Part shown: piece after piece, positions 1 to 8,203 of the stretch
How the letters are laid out: every line of letters starts with the position of its first letter
Numbering within the stretch: the stretch's first letter is position 1
NCBI GenBank assembly: GCA_019420945.1
Contig: JAHZGF010000054.1
Location: forward strand, 1 to 64,000
Source of the DNA: Clostridiales bacterium
GTDB taxonomy: Bacteria; Bacillota; Clostridia; Oscillospirales; Oscillospiraceae
Direction of reading: 5' to 3'
DNA length: 64,000 nt
Notes under the pieces: model-generated
Told to the model about the DNA's origin: nothing
The model's database searches: none
Seen by the model: the letters and a program-made list of their open reading frames with translations, nothing else
Translations under genes and position numbers: made by a program

Positions 1-420
1 TATGAGATGCGTAAAATGCTGGAGACGTTAAATCGTGAATACGGTACCACCATCATGATCGCCAGCCATATTCTGAGCGAATTATATAAACTGGCAACGG
101 ACTATGCCATTATTGATGGCGGCTGTCTGATTGACGAGTTCAGCAAAGAAACGCTGGAGAGCGCATGCAGCAGCGGCGTCCAGGTTGCGGTGGAGCCGGA
201 ATATCTGCAGAAAGCCAAAACACTCATTGCATCTCGTTATCCCGATGTGCGGTGTGAAGTGATTTCCAATCAAAGCCTGCGTTTGTATGAGAAAATCAAT
301 CCGGCGGATCTCAACCAATACCTGGTGGAAAACAAAGTGCGTGTGTGTGGTTTGGGGGCCAACGATGAAGACATAGAGAGATTCTTTGTGGAAAAACTCT
401 CGGGAGGGCAAGCGGTATGA
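1..420 (+). CDS. ABC transporter ATP-binding protein, C-terminal part (5' end outside window)
   Basis: The reading frame is open from the first base, so the start and the Walker A and signature motifs lie upstream. What remains is the end of the nucleotide-binding domain, with a switch histidine in the stretch IASHILSEL, followed by about 100 residues of the C-terminal extension usual in ABC-2-type exporters (bacitracin/lantibiotic-immunity style). It probably energises the permease encoded next: the two genes overlap by four bases (ATGA at 417-420), which implies translational coupling. The substrate cannot be told from this fragment. Confidence 0.85.
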   Translation, partial: YEMRKMLETLNREYGTTIMIASHILSELYKLATDYAIIDGGCLIDEFSKETLESACSSGVQVAVEPEYLQKAKTLIASRYPDVRCEVISNQSLRLYEKINPADLNQYLVENKVRVCGLGANDEDIERFFVEKLSGGQAV

Positions 421-1154
421 AAAATTTGATTCGTGGACATATTTATCAGCTGAAAAAAGACAATTTCTTTTTCGGATGCCTTGCTCTCAGTTTCATTATG
501 CTGATTGTATCGATCCGATCTTCTTTGCAGGGGTTTGCATTAGGCCCTGTTACGGGTGTAGACAGTCTGATGAGCACATTTTTGGGCGGTGATATCATTC
601 TCTATGCCTTCATGCTGCTGACGGCAAATATAGTTGCAGAAGCTTATCGCTCCGGTGTGATGAAGAATATTATCGGGCGGGGTATCTCCAAGAAACAATA
701 CTATCTCGCAATCCTTTTTACCATATCCGCTGCATATTTTCTGGTCATGCTGATCAGCGGCATCGTTGCTGGGGTTGTTACGGGCAGTAAATTTGGCATG
801 GGGACGATTCTGTATCCTTCTTACTATGCGCTATCCATAATCGCACGCATTCTTTTTGTGGTGGCCCACATCAGCTTTGCGGTTACAATGACGGTTCTCA
901 CCAGAAACGCAATTACTGGCTTTGTGTTCGGCCTTGTTATTCCCAATATCCCGCAAATTCTGGAAATGGTGCTCAGATTTTTGAAGATCCATATTGAGCT
1001 TGATTTCCTCAAAATCTCTGCGCATATGCCCTCTGTTTATGAGGCATCCAATGATTTATCAACGTTCTTACCCTGCTTCGCCGTGTTGTGTGGATATCTC
1101 ATTCTATCGGTTTTAGCTGGTTTTATCCTTTTCAAGCGTCAGGATGTCAAGTGA
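417..1154 (+). CDS. ABC-2 type transporter permease
   Basis: A 245-residue membrane protein with about six hydrophobic segments, the first at roughly residues 15-40 and the last just before a short basic tail ending KRQDVK. Length and layout fit the permease of a two-gene ABC-2 exporter such as antibiotic-immunity or lantibiotic-immunity transporters. It overlaps the preceding ATPase gene by ATGA and so is probably made in equal amounts with it. There are no neighbouring biosynthetic genes in view, so the exported compound is unknown. No clear terminator follows in the 180-bp gap. Confidence 0.8.
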   Translation: MKNLIRGHIYQLKKDNFFFGCLALSFIMLIVSIRSSLQGFALGPVTGVDSLMSTFLGGDIILYAFMLLTANIVAEAYRSGVMKNIIGRGISKKQYYLAILFTISAAYFLVMLISGIVAGVVTGSKFGMGTILYPSYYALSIIARILFVVAHISFAVTMTVLTRNAITGFVFGLVIPNIPQILEMVLRFLKIHIELDFLKISAHMPSVYEASNDLSTFLPCFAVLCGYLILSVLAGFILFKRQDVK

Positions 1155-1244
1155 TCTAAGTCCACATCTGTGTTCCTTGGCAAAAAACGGGTTATTTTTA
1201 CATGATAGGCATCGCCGGTATGTCTGATATTTTGGAAAATTGAA

Positions 1245-1274
1245 TTGACATTTATCCCGCACAAGCCCTATAAT
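1245..1274 (+). promoter_or_regulatory. promoter of the MarR/MATE operon
   Basis: A TTGACA box at 1245-1250 and a perfect TATAAT box at 1269-1274 are separated by 18 bp. The -10 box lies inside the large palindrome that follows, so a bound repressor would block RNA polymerase directly. Confidence 0.75.
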
Positions 1275-1297
1275 CCCATATGGGATTATAGGGCTTG
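1262..1297. promoter_or_regulatory. 36-bp perfect palindrome, probable MarR operator
   Basis: The 18-base arm at 1262-1279 (CAAGCCCTATAATCCCAT) is repeated as its exact reverse complement at 1280-1297 with no spacer. It covers the -10 box of the promoter and ends 40 bp before the start codon of a MarR-family gene, the standard position for autoregulation. MarR boxes are usually 16-20 bp; this one is twice as long, so it may hold two overlapping sites or form a cruciform or RNA hairpin. Confidence 0.7.
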
Positions 1298-1336
1298 CTT
1301 TACTGTATCTCGAAATAGACGGATTTGGAGGCTGCT

Positions 1337-1780
1337 ATGGATCAGGAATCGTTGAAACTGCTGGCAGAGGTGAACCGCGCCATCATCCAATTCCGCGGAC
1401 TTTATGCCGCGTGGGCAAAAGCGCATGGCATTAGCTATCATGAGTTGTTGGTTCTCTATACCATTCGAGATCAGGGCTACTGCACGCAAAAGCAGATTTG
1501 TGATAATTACCTGCTGCCAAGGCAGACCATGAATCATGTATTTCTGGATTTGCGGCAGAGAGGGCTTCTGGAACAGAGTTCCACGCATTGCATTGGGCGG
1601 GAAAAAGCGTTCGTGCTCTCGGATCAGGGGAAGCAATACGCCCGGCCTCTGTTGGATGGGCTCAACCGGGTGGAGCTGCAAACCCTGGAAACATTCGGGA
1701 AGGAGAACATCCGGTCTATGGTCAAAGATGTACTCGCCTATGATCAGGCGCTGGAAACGGCCATGAAAGCCAAAGAATGA
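1337..1780 (+). CDS. MarR-family transcriptional regulator
   Basis: A 147-residue winged-helix protein of normal MarR length. The helix-turn-helix covers about residues 45-75 (QKQICDNYLLPRQTMNHVF), followed by the wing. The ATG at 1337 is chosen because TTGGAGG lies 5-6 bases upstream; an in-frame TTG at 1325 overlaps that ribosome site and is unlikely. It sits between a palindromic operator and a MATE transporter gene 13 bp downstream, so it most likely represses its own operon and releases it on binding a toxic or phenolic ligand. The ligand is not predictable. Confidence 0.85.
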   Translation: MDQESLKLLAEVNRAIIQFRGLYAAWAKAHGISYHELLVLYTIRDQGYCTQKQICDNYLLPRQTMNHVFLDLRQRGLLEQSSTHCIGREKAFVLSDQGKQYARPLLDGLNRVELQTLETFGKENIRSMVKDVLAYDQALETAMKAKE

Positions 1781-1793
1781 GAGGGGGCACAGG

Positions 1794-3770
1794 ATGGAGA
1801 ATACAAATGCGGAAGCGCAATTTTTCGGGCAGGAGAAGATCTGGAAGATTCTCTTGAAGATTGCTCCGCCGGTTATGCTGGCCCAACTGATTCAGGCCCT
1901 TTATAACATTGTAGACAGTCTGTTTGTGGGGCGTTATGCCGAGTCCGGCCTGACGGCCCTTTCCATCATTTATCCCATCCAGCTTTTGATGATGGCGCTG
2001 GCAATCGGCACCGGCGTTGGCATCAATACGGCGATGGCAGCCCGGTTCGGGGTGGGCAAGACGGAATCAGCCCAGGAGTTTGCGGGAATCGGAACGCCCT
2101 TAGCGGGGTTGCTGTGGATTTTCTTTGCTGCTGTTACCTGGCTGATCATGCCGGCTTATGCGCGGCTATCCTCTCCTTCGCCGGAGGTAGTGGCAGATGT
2201 GGTGACATATGGCCGCATCGTATGTGTGTTCAGCTTTGGCTTGTTTTTTGAGAGCATTTGGACCAAAATCCTTCAGGCCCAGGGCGATATGAAAACACCT
2301 ATGGCGGCCCAGATCCTTGGGGCGGTTACCAACATTGCGCTGGATCCGTTGCTGATTTTCGGTTGGTTTGGATTTCCGGAACTTGGAATTGCGGGAGCAG
2401 CCATTGCCACGGTCACAGGCCAGGTGGCGGCAGCTTTGGTGGTGATGAAAAAGGGGTACCGGAAATCACCCGCCAAAGAGGTTTATCCCCGTCGGATCCC
2501 GGAGATTTTTCGACTGGGGATCCCCAATATTCTCATGCAGTCCGCTTATACGTTTTATATCTTTGGCCTCAATTTGATCCTCTCAGGATTTTCCGATCAG
2601 GCGGTGACTGCGCTGGGGCTGTATTATAAATGGCAGACCTTTTTCTTCATCCCGCTCAGTGCCATGCAGACCTGCATTGTGCCTATTGTCAGCTTCAATT
2701 ATGCGGCCAGACGCATCCGCCGATGCAAAGTGACACTGATCACCGCCATCCTGTTCGGCATGGCCCTGATGGCGGTGGGAACGCTGTGTTTCGAGACCAT
2801 TCCAGCGCCTATGCTATGGGTATTTACCGCTGACGAGCAAGTGGTGGAGATTGGTCGGTGGGGCTTCCATTTTATCGGGGTCAGCTTCATTCCCATGGTG
2901 ACTTCCTTGGTATTTCCTGTGTTTTTCCAAGCTGTTGGTGCCGCCGTCAAAAGCTCCCTTTTGACCGTGGTGCGGACTGTGGTGTTGTTTGTCCCCCTCG
3001 GAGCGCTGTTCGCTCAGTTTGGACTGGAGTATTTCTGGCTGACCTTTCCGGTGACAGAGACGCTGACCAGCCTGCTTGGGCTGGTGTACTACCGGCAGTT
3101 TCTTGCCCATCCCTATGTGAAGAAGGCTCCGCTGCTGGCCCAGGACTATCCCACGATGGTCATCCAGCCCTCCCGGCCCGGCATCATCCTTACCATTGCC
3201 CGTGAGCACGGCTCCTCTGGAAAGGAGATTGGGCGGCAGGTGGCACAGCGTCTGGGCATTCCGTTCTACTATAAGGAGATGACCGCGCTGGCGGCCCAGG
3301 AGAGCGGGATGGATCGGGAGTTCATTTCCGGCCTGAATCGCAACGCCCCCAAAGCCCTCTACAACCTTTATCTGAGCACCAAGGTTGTCCGACTTGCAGT
3401 GGTGGCCCAGCACAAGATCATTGAACGCATTGCGGAGAACGGCAGCTGTGTCATTGTGGGTCGAGCGGCGGACTATGTGTTGCAGAATCGCCAGAATGTG
3501 GTGAAAATTTTTGTGCATGCATCCGTTGCATACCGGATTGGCCGGGCCATGGAGGTATATGGAGACACCCGGGAGGAGGCGGAGGAGAATATCCGCCGCT
3601 CTGACAAGGCTCGGGCGTCCTACTACCGCCATATCTCAGGAAAACGCTGGGGCGCACCGGCAAATTATGATCTGGTTGTAGATTCTTCTCACGGAGTCCA
3701 ACAAGCAGTTGAGGCCATCCTGCAGTACCTGGAGCAGAGGGAGAAAAGTAGTTTGACCGGTGCGCTGTGA
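1794..3770 (+). CDS. MATE-family efflux transporter fused to a cytidylate-kinase-like domain
   Basis: A single 658-residue frame. Residues 1 to about 445 are a MATE (MOP superfamily) drug/sodium antiporter with some twelve membrane segments and the typical start QEKIWKILLKIAPPVMLAQL. After a short linker, residues of about 462-655 match the cytidylate-kinase-like family: ILTIAREHGSSGKEIG is its nucleotide-binding loop, then a LGIPFYYKE stretch, VIVGRAADY, and the lid-like region ENIRRSDKARASYYRH. A normal MATE protein is about 450 residues, so the extra domain is real and in frame. The kinase-like part would lie in the cytoplasm; its substrate is unknown. It follows the MarR gene in one operon and ends at a strong terminator. 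Confidence 0.85.
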   Translation: MENTNAEAQFFGQEKIWKILLKIAPPVMLAQLIQALYNIVDSLFVGRYAESGLTALSIIYPIQLLMMALAIGTGVGINTAMAARFGVGKTESAQEFAGIGTPLAGLLWIFFAAVTWLIMPAYARLSSPSPEVVADVVTYGRIVCVFSFGLFFESIWTKILQAQGDMKTPMAAQILGAVTNIALDPLLIFGWFGFPELGIAGAAIATVTGQVAAALVVMKKGYRKSPAKEVYPRRIPEIFRLGIPNILMQSAYTFYIFGLNLILSGFSDQAVTALGLYYKWQTFFFIPLSAMQTCIVPIVSFNYAARRIRRCKVTLITAILFGMALMAVGTLCFETIPAPMLWVFTADEQVVEIGRWGFHFIGVSFIPMVTSLVFPVFFQAVGAAVKSSLLTVVRTVVLFVPLGALFAQFGLEYFWLTFPVTETLTSLLGLVYYRQFLAHPYVKKAPLLAQDYPTMVIQPSRPGIILTIAREHGSSGKEIGRQVAQRLGIPFYYKEMTALAAQESGMDREFISGLNRNAPKALYNLYLSTKVVRLAVVAQHKIIERIAENGSCVIVGRAADYVLQNRQNVVKIFVHASVAYRIGRAMEVYGDTREEAEENIRRSDKARASYYRHISGKRWGAPANYDLVVDSSHGVQQAVEAILQYLEQREKSSLTGAL

Positions 3771-3830
3771 CGGTCCGCCTTTCCTGCCAGCGGTTCCCCG
3801 ACTTCTGTTTTTCAAACGCGCCCCCAACAG

Positions 3831-3884
3831 AAAATCCCGCAGAGTCCATCCTCGCACTGGATGAATTCTGCGGGATTTTTGCGC
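3831..3884 (+). terminator. intrinsic terminator after the MATE fusion gene
   Basis: A 13-bp perfect stem (AAAATCCCGCAGA at 3831-3843 with its complement at 3867-3879) encloses a second small stem (CATCC/GGATG) and ends in a run of T. Confidence 0.8.
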
Positions 3885-3951
3885 AGCATACGGCCCCGAA
3901 AATACCTATGTATATTCATAGAAATATAATCTGGTTTTTATGGGACACACA

Positions 3952-3980
3952 TTGTGCGGTCTGGCTGGATGGATTAAAAT
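3952..3980 (+). promoter_or_regulatory. probable promoter of the DUF4062/TPR gene
   Basis: TTGTGC at 3952-3957 and TAAAAT at 3975-3980 are spaced 17 bp, 30 bp before the start codon. Another TATAAT at 3925-3930 has no good -35 box. The rest of 3885-4010 shows nothing else. Confidence 0.45.
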
Positions 3981-4010
3981 GGAGGTAACACAACCGAGGA
4001 GGACGCCGGC

Positions 4011-7000
4011 ATGAAGACCATCTTCATCTCAAGCACATTTCAGGACATGCACTATGAGCGGGACATCATCCACGACCGGGTGACCCCGGCGCTGAACGGG
4101 CTGGCCCGGCAGTACGGGGAGAGTGTGTCTTTCTGCGATCTGCGCTGGGGCGTCAACACCGGGGAGCTGGAGAGCGAGGAGGGCTCCCGGAAGGTGCTCT
4201 CCGTCTGCCTGGAGGAGATCGACCGGTGCCGGCCCTACATGCTGGTGATCCTGGGGGACCGCTACGGCTGGATTCCAGACCAGGGACTGATCGCCGATGC
4301 CGCCAGCCGGGCCAAGTTTGCCCTGGAGGAGCTGGAGCAGAGCGTCACCGCCCTGGAGATCGAGTACGGCGCCCTGTCCAACCCGAAGCAGCTGGAGCGC
4401 ACTCTGTTTTACTTCCGGGAGTTTGATGGGGAGGTACCGGAACGCTACCAGTCTGAAGACCCCCACCACGCCGCCAAGCTGGAAGAGCTGAAGGAGCGTA
4501 TCCGGAAACTGGCCGGGGGGCGCCTCAAGACCTATACTTTGAGCTGGGAGTTGGAGCAGAACCGGCCGGTGGGACTGGAGGACTTTGCCGCCCTGGTGGA
4601 GTCCGATGTCCGGGAACTCATGGAGCAGGAGTGGAAAGAGACTTCGGCCCTGACCCCCTACCAGCGGGACCAGCGGGGCCAGTGGGACTACGCCGCCCAA
4701 AAGGCCCGGCAGTTCAGTGCCCGGGAGGGCTTTGTCTCCGACTGCATCGCCAGGCTGGACGGGGGCACCCATCTGCTGGCCCTCCAGGGCGAGAGCGGCA
4801 CCGGCAAATCCACCCTGATGGCCCGGCTGGCCCAGGTTTTACAAGAGCGGGGAGATCAGGTGCTGCCCATCTTCTGCGCCACCACTCCGCTGTGCAATAA
4901 CAGCCAGGGTCTGGTCCGGTATCTCGTCCATGGGCTGGAGGAGCGATTGAAACTGCCTCACTTCGCGTCTCAGAACCGGAATGGTCAGCCCACCGAAAAA
5001 GAGTGGACAGACCGGCTGGAGGATCTGGTGGCAGCCTACAACGCCCAAGGGAAAGAGCGGCTGGTCATCCTGATTGACGGGGTGGACCAGCTCTTCGACG
5101 ACGAGGGGCGGGAGCAACTGCGCTTTGTTCCCTGCAATCTCTCCTCTAAAGTGCAGATGGTGCTCTCTTGCCTGTCGGAGTTCCACTTGAGCCGCCCTAT
5201 GGAAGTTAAGGTGGTGGGGCCCCTGGCGGCAGAAAATCGGCCGGAGATTATCCGGGGCATCCTGGGCTTTTTGGGCCGGGAGCTGGATCAGCCCGTCATT
5301 GACGCCATGGCCCAGAAACCCGCCGCCCACAGCCCCCTGTATCTGAGCCTGGTGGTGCAGCGGCTGACCATGATGAACAAGGCGGATTTTGACGCGATTG
5401 TCTCCCAGGGAGACGGCATGGCGGCCATCACCCGGCATCAGATCCAGTTGGTGGAGCGTTGTTCCGACACCCTGGAGGGGGTATGCGTGGACATTCTCGC
5501 TGCGGCTTCCCCGCGGGTGGGCGGCCCCTTTGTCCAAAACGCCATAGCCTATCTGGCTGCCAGCCGCCACGGCCTCCGGGAGAGGGATCTGGAGGGGCTG
5601 CTGACTGCCCGGGGGATTCCTTGGAGCGGCCTGGATTTTGCCCGATTTGTGCAGTATTTGAATACCTTCTTTCTTCTGCGGGAGGACGGCCGCTATGACT
5701 TCGCCCACCAGTCCATCCGCCGGGGCGTGCTGGCCCAGTGCGGCGATGTGCAGCAGCTGCACCGGGACATTCTGGCCCATCTGCTGACCCTGGATTCTCA
5801 GGATGAGGTGCGGGTGCAGGAGTTCGGTTATCACTGCATCCTGGCCGACGATAAACAGGCCTTCGTGGACTATGTTCAGTCCTTTTGGGCGGACAAGCCG
5901 GTGGTTTCCTTTGCCGCCCGGGACGCTCACAACCTGGCTATGGCCGACGGCGGCCAATGGCTGAAGGAACTGTTTCGGCAGGGAATTGCGCTGTGCGTAG
6001 ATCATCCTTTCATCAATTGGATCAACTTTGAATTGGCCGCCGTCTTTGGTTTAAGCCAAGCGGAGCAGGAGCGGAAGCTTTCGGTGCTGGAGGCCGGGCT
6101 GACACTGGCTTGGCAGGTGAACGACCGGGACCAGACGGCAAAAAGCCGCCGGGACCTGTCCATTGGCTGTGACAATGTGGGCGGGGTCTGTGAGGCCCTG
6201 GGAGGCCGGGGAAACCTGGAGCGGGCTCTGGAGCTGTATCAGCGGGGGCTGGCCATCCGGGAATCCCTGGCGGAGGAGCAGGACACTGCCGAGAGCCCCC
6301 GGGATCTGAGCGCCAGCTATGAGAAGATGGGCAACATTTATAAGACCCTGGGAGGCCGGGCCAACCTGGAGCGGGCTTTGGAACTGTACCAGAAGTGTCT
6401 GGACTATTTCGAAGCCTTGGCTGAGGAGCAAGACAATGCCCAAAACTGCCGGGATCTGGCCGTCAGTTATAATCGAGTGGGCCAGGTCTATGAGGCACTG
6501 GGGGGACAGGCGAATCTTGAGCGGGCGCTGGAGCTGTACCAGAAGGGCCTGGAATGTTCTGAAGTCCTGGCCCGGGAGCAGGGCACCGCCGAGAGCCGCC
6601 GGGATCTGAGCGTCAGTTACAACCATATGGGTGATGTCTATCAAGTGCTGGGAGGCCGGGCGAACCTGGAGCGGGCCTTGGAATGGTATCAGAAGAGCCT
6701 GGAACTCAGGGAGGCCCTGGCCCGGGAGCAGGGCACTGCCCAGAGCCGCCGGGATCTGGCCGTCAGTTACAGTCGAGTGGGCGAGGTCCATGAGGCGCTG
6801 GGAGACCGGGGAAACCTAGAACGTGCCCTGGAACGGTACCAATGTGCGCTGGACTATTCCGAAACCCTGGCTCGGGAGCTGGGTACCGCCGAGAGCCGCC
6901 GGGATCTGGCCGTCAATTACAGCCAGGTGGCCAGGATTTATGAGATGTTGGGGGGGCAGGTCAACCTGGAGCAGGCCTTGGAATTGTATCAGAAGGGCCT

Positions 7001-7748
7001 GGAACTTCGGGAGGCCCTGGCGGAGGAACTGGACACAGCCCAAAGTCACCGGGATCTGACCATGAGTTACCACAGGGTGGGCGGTGTTTGTAAGGCATTG
7101 GGTGGGCAGGCGAACCTGGAGCGGGCCCTGGAGCTGTATCAGCGGGGTCTGGAATGTGCCGAAGCCCTGGCCCGGGAGCTGAATACCGCCCAAAGTCGCC
7201 GGGATCTGGCCATCTGCCATAACAAGGTAGGCGAGGCCTATGAGGTATTAGGTGGGCAGGCAAACCTGGAGCGGGCCCTGGAACGGTATCAGCGGGGCCT
7301 AGAACTGACCAAAGCACTGGCCCGGGAGCAGGGCACCGCCCAGAGCCGCCGGGATTTGATCATCAGCTGCAACAGGGTGGGCGGCATTTATGAGGCGCTG
7401 GGGGACCAGGCAAATCTGAAACGGGCGTTGACGCTGTATCGCCGGGGCCTGGAACTCGCCGAAGCTCTGATCCAGGAGCTGAATACCGTCTCCGCCTATG
7501 ATGATCTGGCGGTCAGCTATTATCATATGGGAAGCTGCCTGCCGGAGGGAACTGAGGAACGCCGGCGATATCTGGTGCAGTACCTGGAGCTGTCAGAGCG
7601 GCTCTTCCGGCAGACCCAAAGCCAGCGGCACCAAGAATTTGTGGAGGAAGCCCATCAGCTGTTGGGGGAAGGGGAGCCGGCGGCACAGCCTACCGCCCAT
7701 CCCACCAAGCGTTCTCTGTGGAGCAGGCTCTTTGGCCGGGGGAAATAA
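4011..7748 (+). CDS. DUF4062 - P-loop NTPase (STAND/NACHT-like) - TPR repeat protein
   Basis: 1245 residues, started at an ATG behind GAGGAGG. Residues 1 to about 110 are a DUF4062 domain (KTIFISSTFQDM, later DLRWGV and VILGDRYGW), a TIR-like fold found at the front of NACHT-type proteins. A P-loop NTPase follows, with Walker A GESGTGKST near residues 260-268 and Walker B LVILIDGVDQL near 350-360. From about 712 to 1170 lie nine to ten TPR-like repeats of exactly 50 residues, each built on RRDLxVSYxxxGxVYExLGG then NLERALELYQKGLE. The order effector-like domain, NTPase switch, repeat sensor is that of STAND signalling proteins, which in bacteria often act in phage defence; that role is inference. 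It stands alone between two terminators, without other defence genes. Confidence 0.8.
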   Translation: MKTIFISSTFQDMHYERDIIHDRVTPALNGLARQYGESVSFCDLRWGVNTGELESEEGSRKVLSVCLEEIDRCRPYMLVILGDRYGWIPDQGLIADAASRAKFALEELEQSVTALEIEYGALSNPKQLERTLFYFREFDGEVPERYQSEDPHHAAKLEELKERIRKLAGGRLKTYTLSWELEQNRPVGLEDFAALVESDVRELMEQEWKETSALTPYQRDQRGQWDYAAQKARQFSAREGFVSDCIARLDGGTHLLALQGESGTGKSTLMARLAQVLQERGDQVLPIFCATTPLCNNSQGLVRYLVHGLEERLKLPHFASQNRNGQPTEKEWTDRLEDLVAAYNAQGKERLVILIDGVDQLFDDEGREQLRFVPCNLSSKVQMVLSCLSEFHLSRPMEVKVVGPLAAENRPEIIRGILGFLGRELDQPVIDAMAQKPAAHSPLYLSLVVQRLTMMNKADFDAIVSQGDGMAAITRHQIQLVERCSDTLEGVCVDILAAASPRVGGPFVQNAIAYLAASRHGLRERDLEGLLTARGIPWSGLDFARFVQYLNTFFLLREDGRYDFAHQSIRRGVLAQCGDVQQLHRDILAHLLTLDSQDEVRVQEFGYHCILADDKQAFVDYVQSFWADKPVVSFAARDAHNLAMADGGQWLKELFRQGIALCVDHPFINWINFELAAVFGLSQAEQERKLSVLEAGLTLAWQVNDRDQTAKSRRDLSIGCDNVGGVCEALGGRGNLERALELYQRGLAIRESLAEEQDTAESPRDLSASYEKMGNIYKTLGGRANLERALELYQKCLDYFEALAEEQDNAQNCRDLAVSYNRVGQVYEALGGQANLERALELYQKGLECSEVLAREQGTAESRRDLSVSYNHMGDVYQVLGGRANLERALEWYQKSLELREALAREQGTAQSRRDLAVSYSRVGEVHEALGDRGNLERALERYQCALDYSETLARELGTAESRRDLAVNYSQVARIYEMLGGQVNLEQALELYQKGLELREALAEELDTAQSHRDLTMSYHRVGGVCKALGGQANLERALELYQRGLECAEALARELNTAQSRRDLAICHNKVGEAYEVLGGQANLERALERYQRGLELTKALAREQGTAQSRRDLIISCNRVGGIYEALGDQANLKRALTLYRRGLELAEALIQELNTVSAYDDLAVSYYHMGSCLPEGTEERRRYLVQYLELSERLFRQTQSQRHQEFVEEAHQLLGEGEPAAQPTAHPTKRSLWSRLFGRGK
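6145..7500 (+). repeat. tandem 150-bp coding repeats (TPR array)
   Basis: The phrase encoding RRDL recurs every 150 bp (about 6147, 6297, 6447, 6597, 6747, 6897, 7047, 7197, 7347). Neighbouring units are very similar in DNA as well as protein, so the array has probably expanded or been homogenised recently. It is coding, not a CRISPR. Confidence 0.85.
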
Positions 7749-7803
7749 CCATTTACCCTGATGCACCGAAACAGCGGAAACAAATGACGTCTTGTCAGAC
7801 GAA

Positions 7804-7840
7804 AGCGGGGCGTGCCTTGTGGCACGCCCCGCTGATTGTT
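7804..7840 (+). terminator. intrinsic terminator after the TPR gene
   Basis: A 13-bp perfect GC-rich stem (AGCGGGGCGTGCC, loop TTGT, then the complement to 7833) followed by a T-rich stretch. Confidence 0.8.
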
Positions 7841-7868
7841 CTTGTGGTACGACTTAAACGGAAATTGG

Positions 7869-7896
7869 TTGACATTTTCGGGTGACATGCTATCCT
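7869..7896 (+). promoter_or_regulatory. promoter of the nitrogenase-like operon
   Basis: TTGACA at 7869-7874 and TATCCT at 7891-7896, spacer 16 bp. Transcription would begin near 7903, leaving a leader of about 300 nt before the first start codon at 8204. Confidence 0.55.
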
Positions 7897-7902
7897 AATA
7901 AT

Positions 7903-8102
7903 ACTAACCAGCTCAAAAAGACAATTTCCTGGCAGAGTGTGAACCCCAAAATGATCCCCTGGGACCCGGCTGGATCGCCTTCGGGAAGGGGCGCAGTAGT
8001 ATTGAAGCATGTGGACATCCAGTGTCCACGCTCCGGATCATCTGCCCTTCTGTCCCGGCATCAAAAGTGAAAAAAGAACTGCTTACTGACCGCAAAGATT
8101 GC
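7903..8102 (+). promoter_or_regulatory. 5' part of the structured leader of the nitrogenase-like operon
   Basis: No gene is visible. Several short inverted repeats suggest RNA structure: GTGGACA/TGTCCAC around 8020-8039, an outer ATGATCC/GGATCAT pair flanking it, and a CGCCTT/AAGG-GCG hairpin near 7977. I could not match it to a riboswitch class that I know. Confidence 0.35.
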
Positions 8103-8193
8103 CTCTGAGCGGAAAGTCCGCAACTTGTATTTCGCCCCCTGAAAAAAGGGGGTGCTGTTTGCGTCCTTTCCGCACCAGAGAGCGGAAAGGACG
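8103..8193 (+). promoter_or_regulatory. candidate riboswitch or translational switch before the NifH-like gene
   Basis: Two helices use the same bases and cannot form together. Helix A pairs 8103-8107 CTCTG with 8176-8180 CAGAG and 8109-8116 GCGGAAAG with 8166-8173 CTTTCCGC, closing a domain that holds a CCCCCT/AGGGGG hairpin (8134-8152). Helix B is a perfect 12-bp hairpin, CGTCCTTTCCGC at 8162-8173 with GCGGAAAGGACG at 8182-8193, and it buries the only ribosome-binding sequence (AAAGGA, 8186-8191) of the gene starting at 8204. Forming A would free the ribosome site. The arrangement is that of a ligand- or protein-controlled switch; the class and ligand are unknown to me. Confidence 0.55.
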
Positions 8194-8203
8194 TTTTGCA
8201 TTT

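Noticed and set aside
4839..6005. A 388-codon open frame on the minus strand
   Set aside because: Antisense to the NTPase part of the DUF4062/TPR gene; no ribosome site.
6145..7500. Regular 150-bp repeats as a possible CRISPR or non-coding satellite
   Set aside because: The repeats are in frame, lack unique spacers and encode TPR-like helices.
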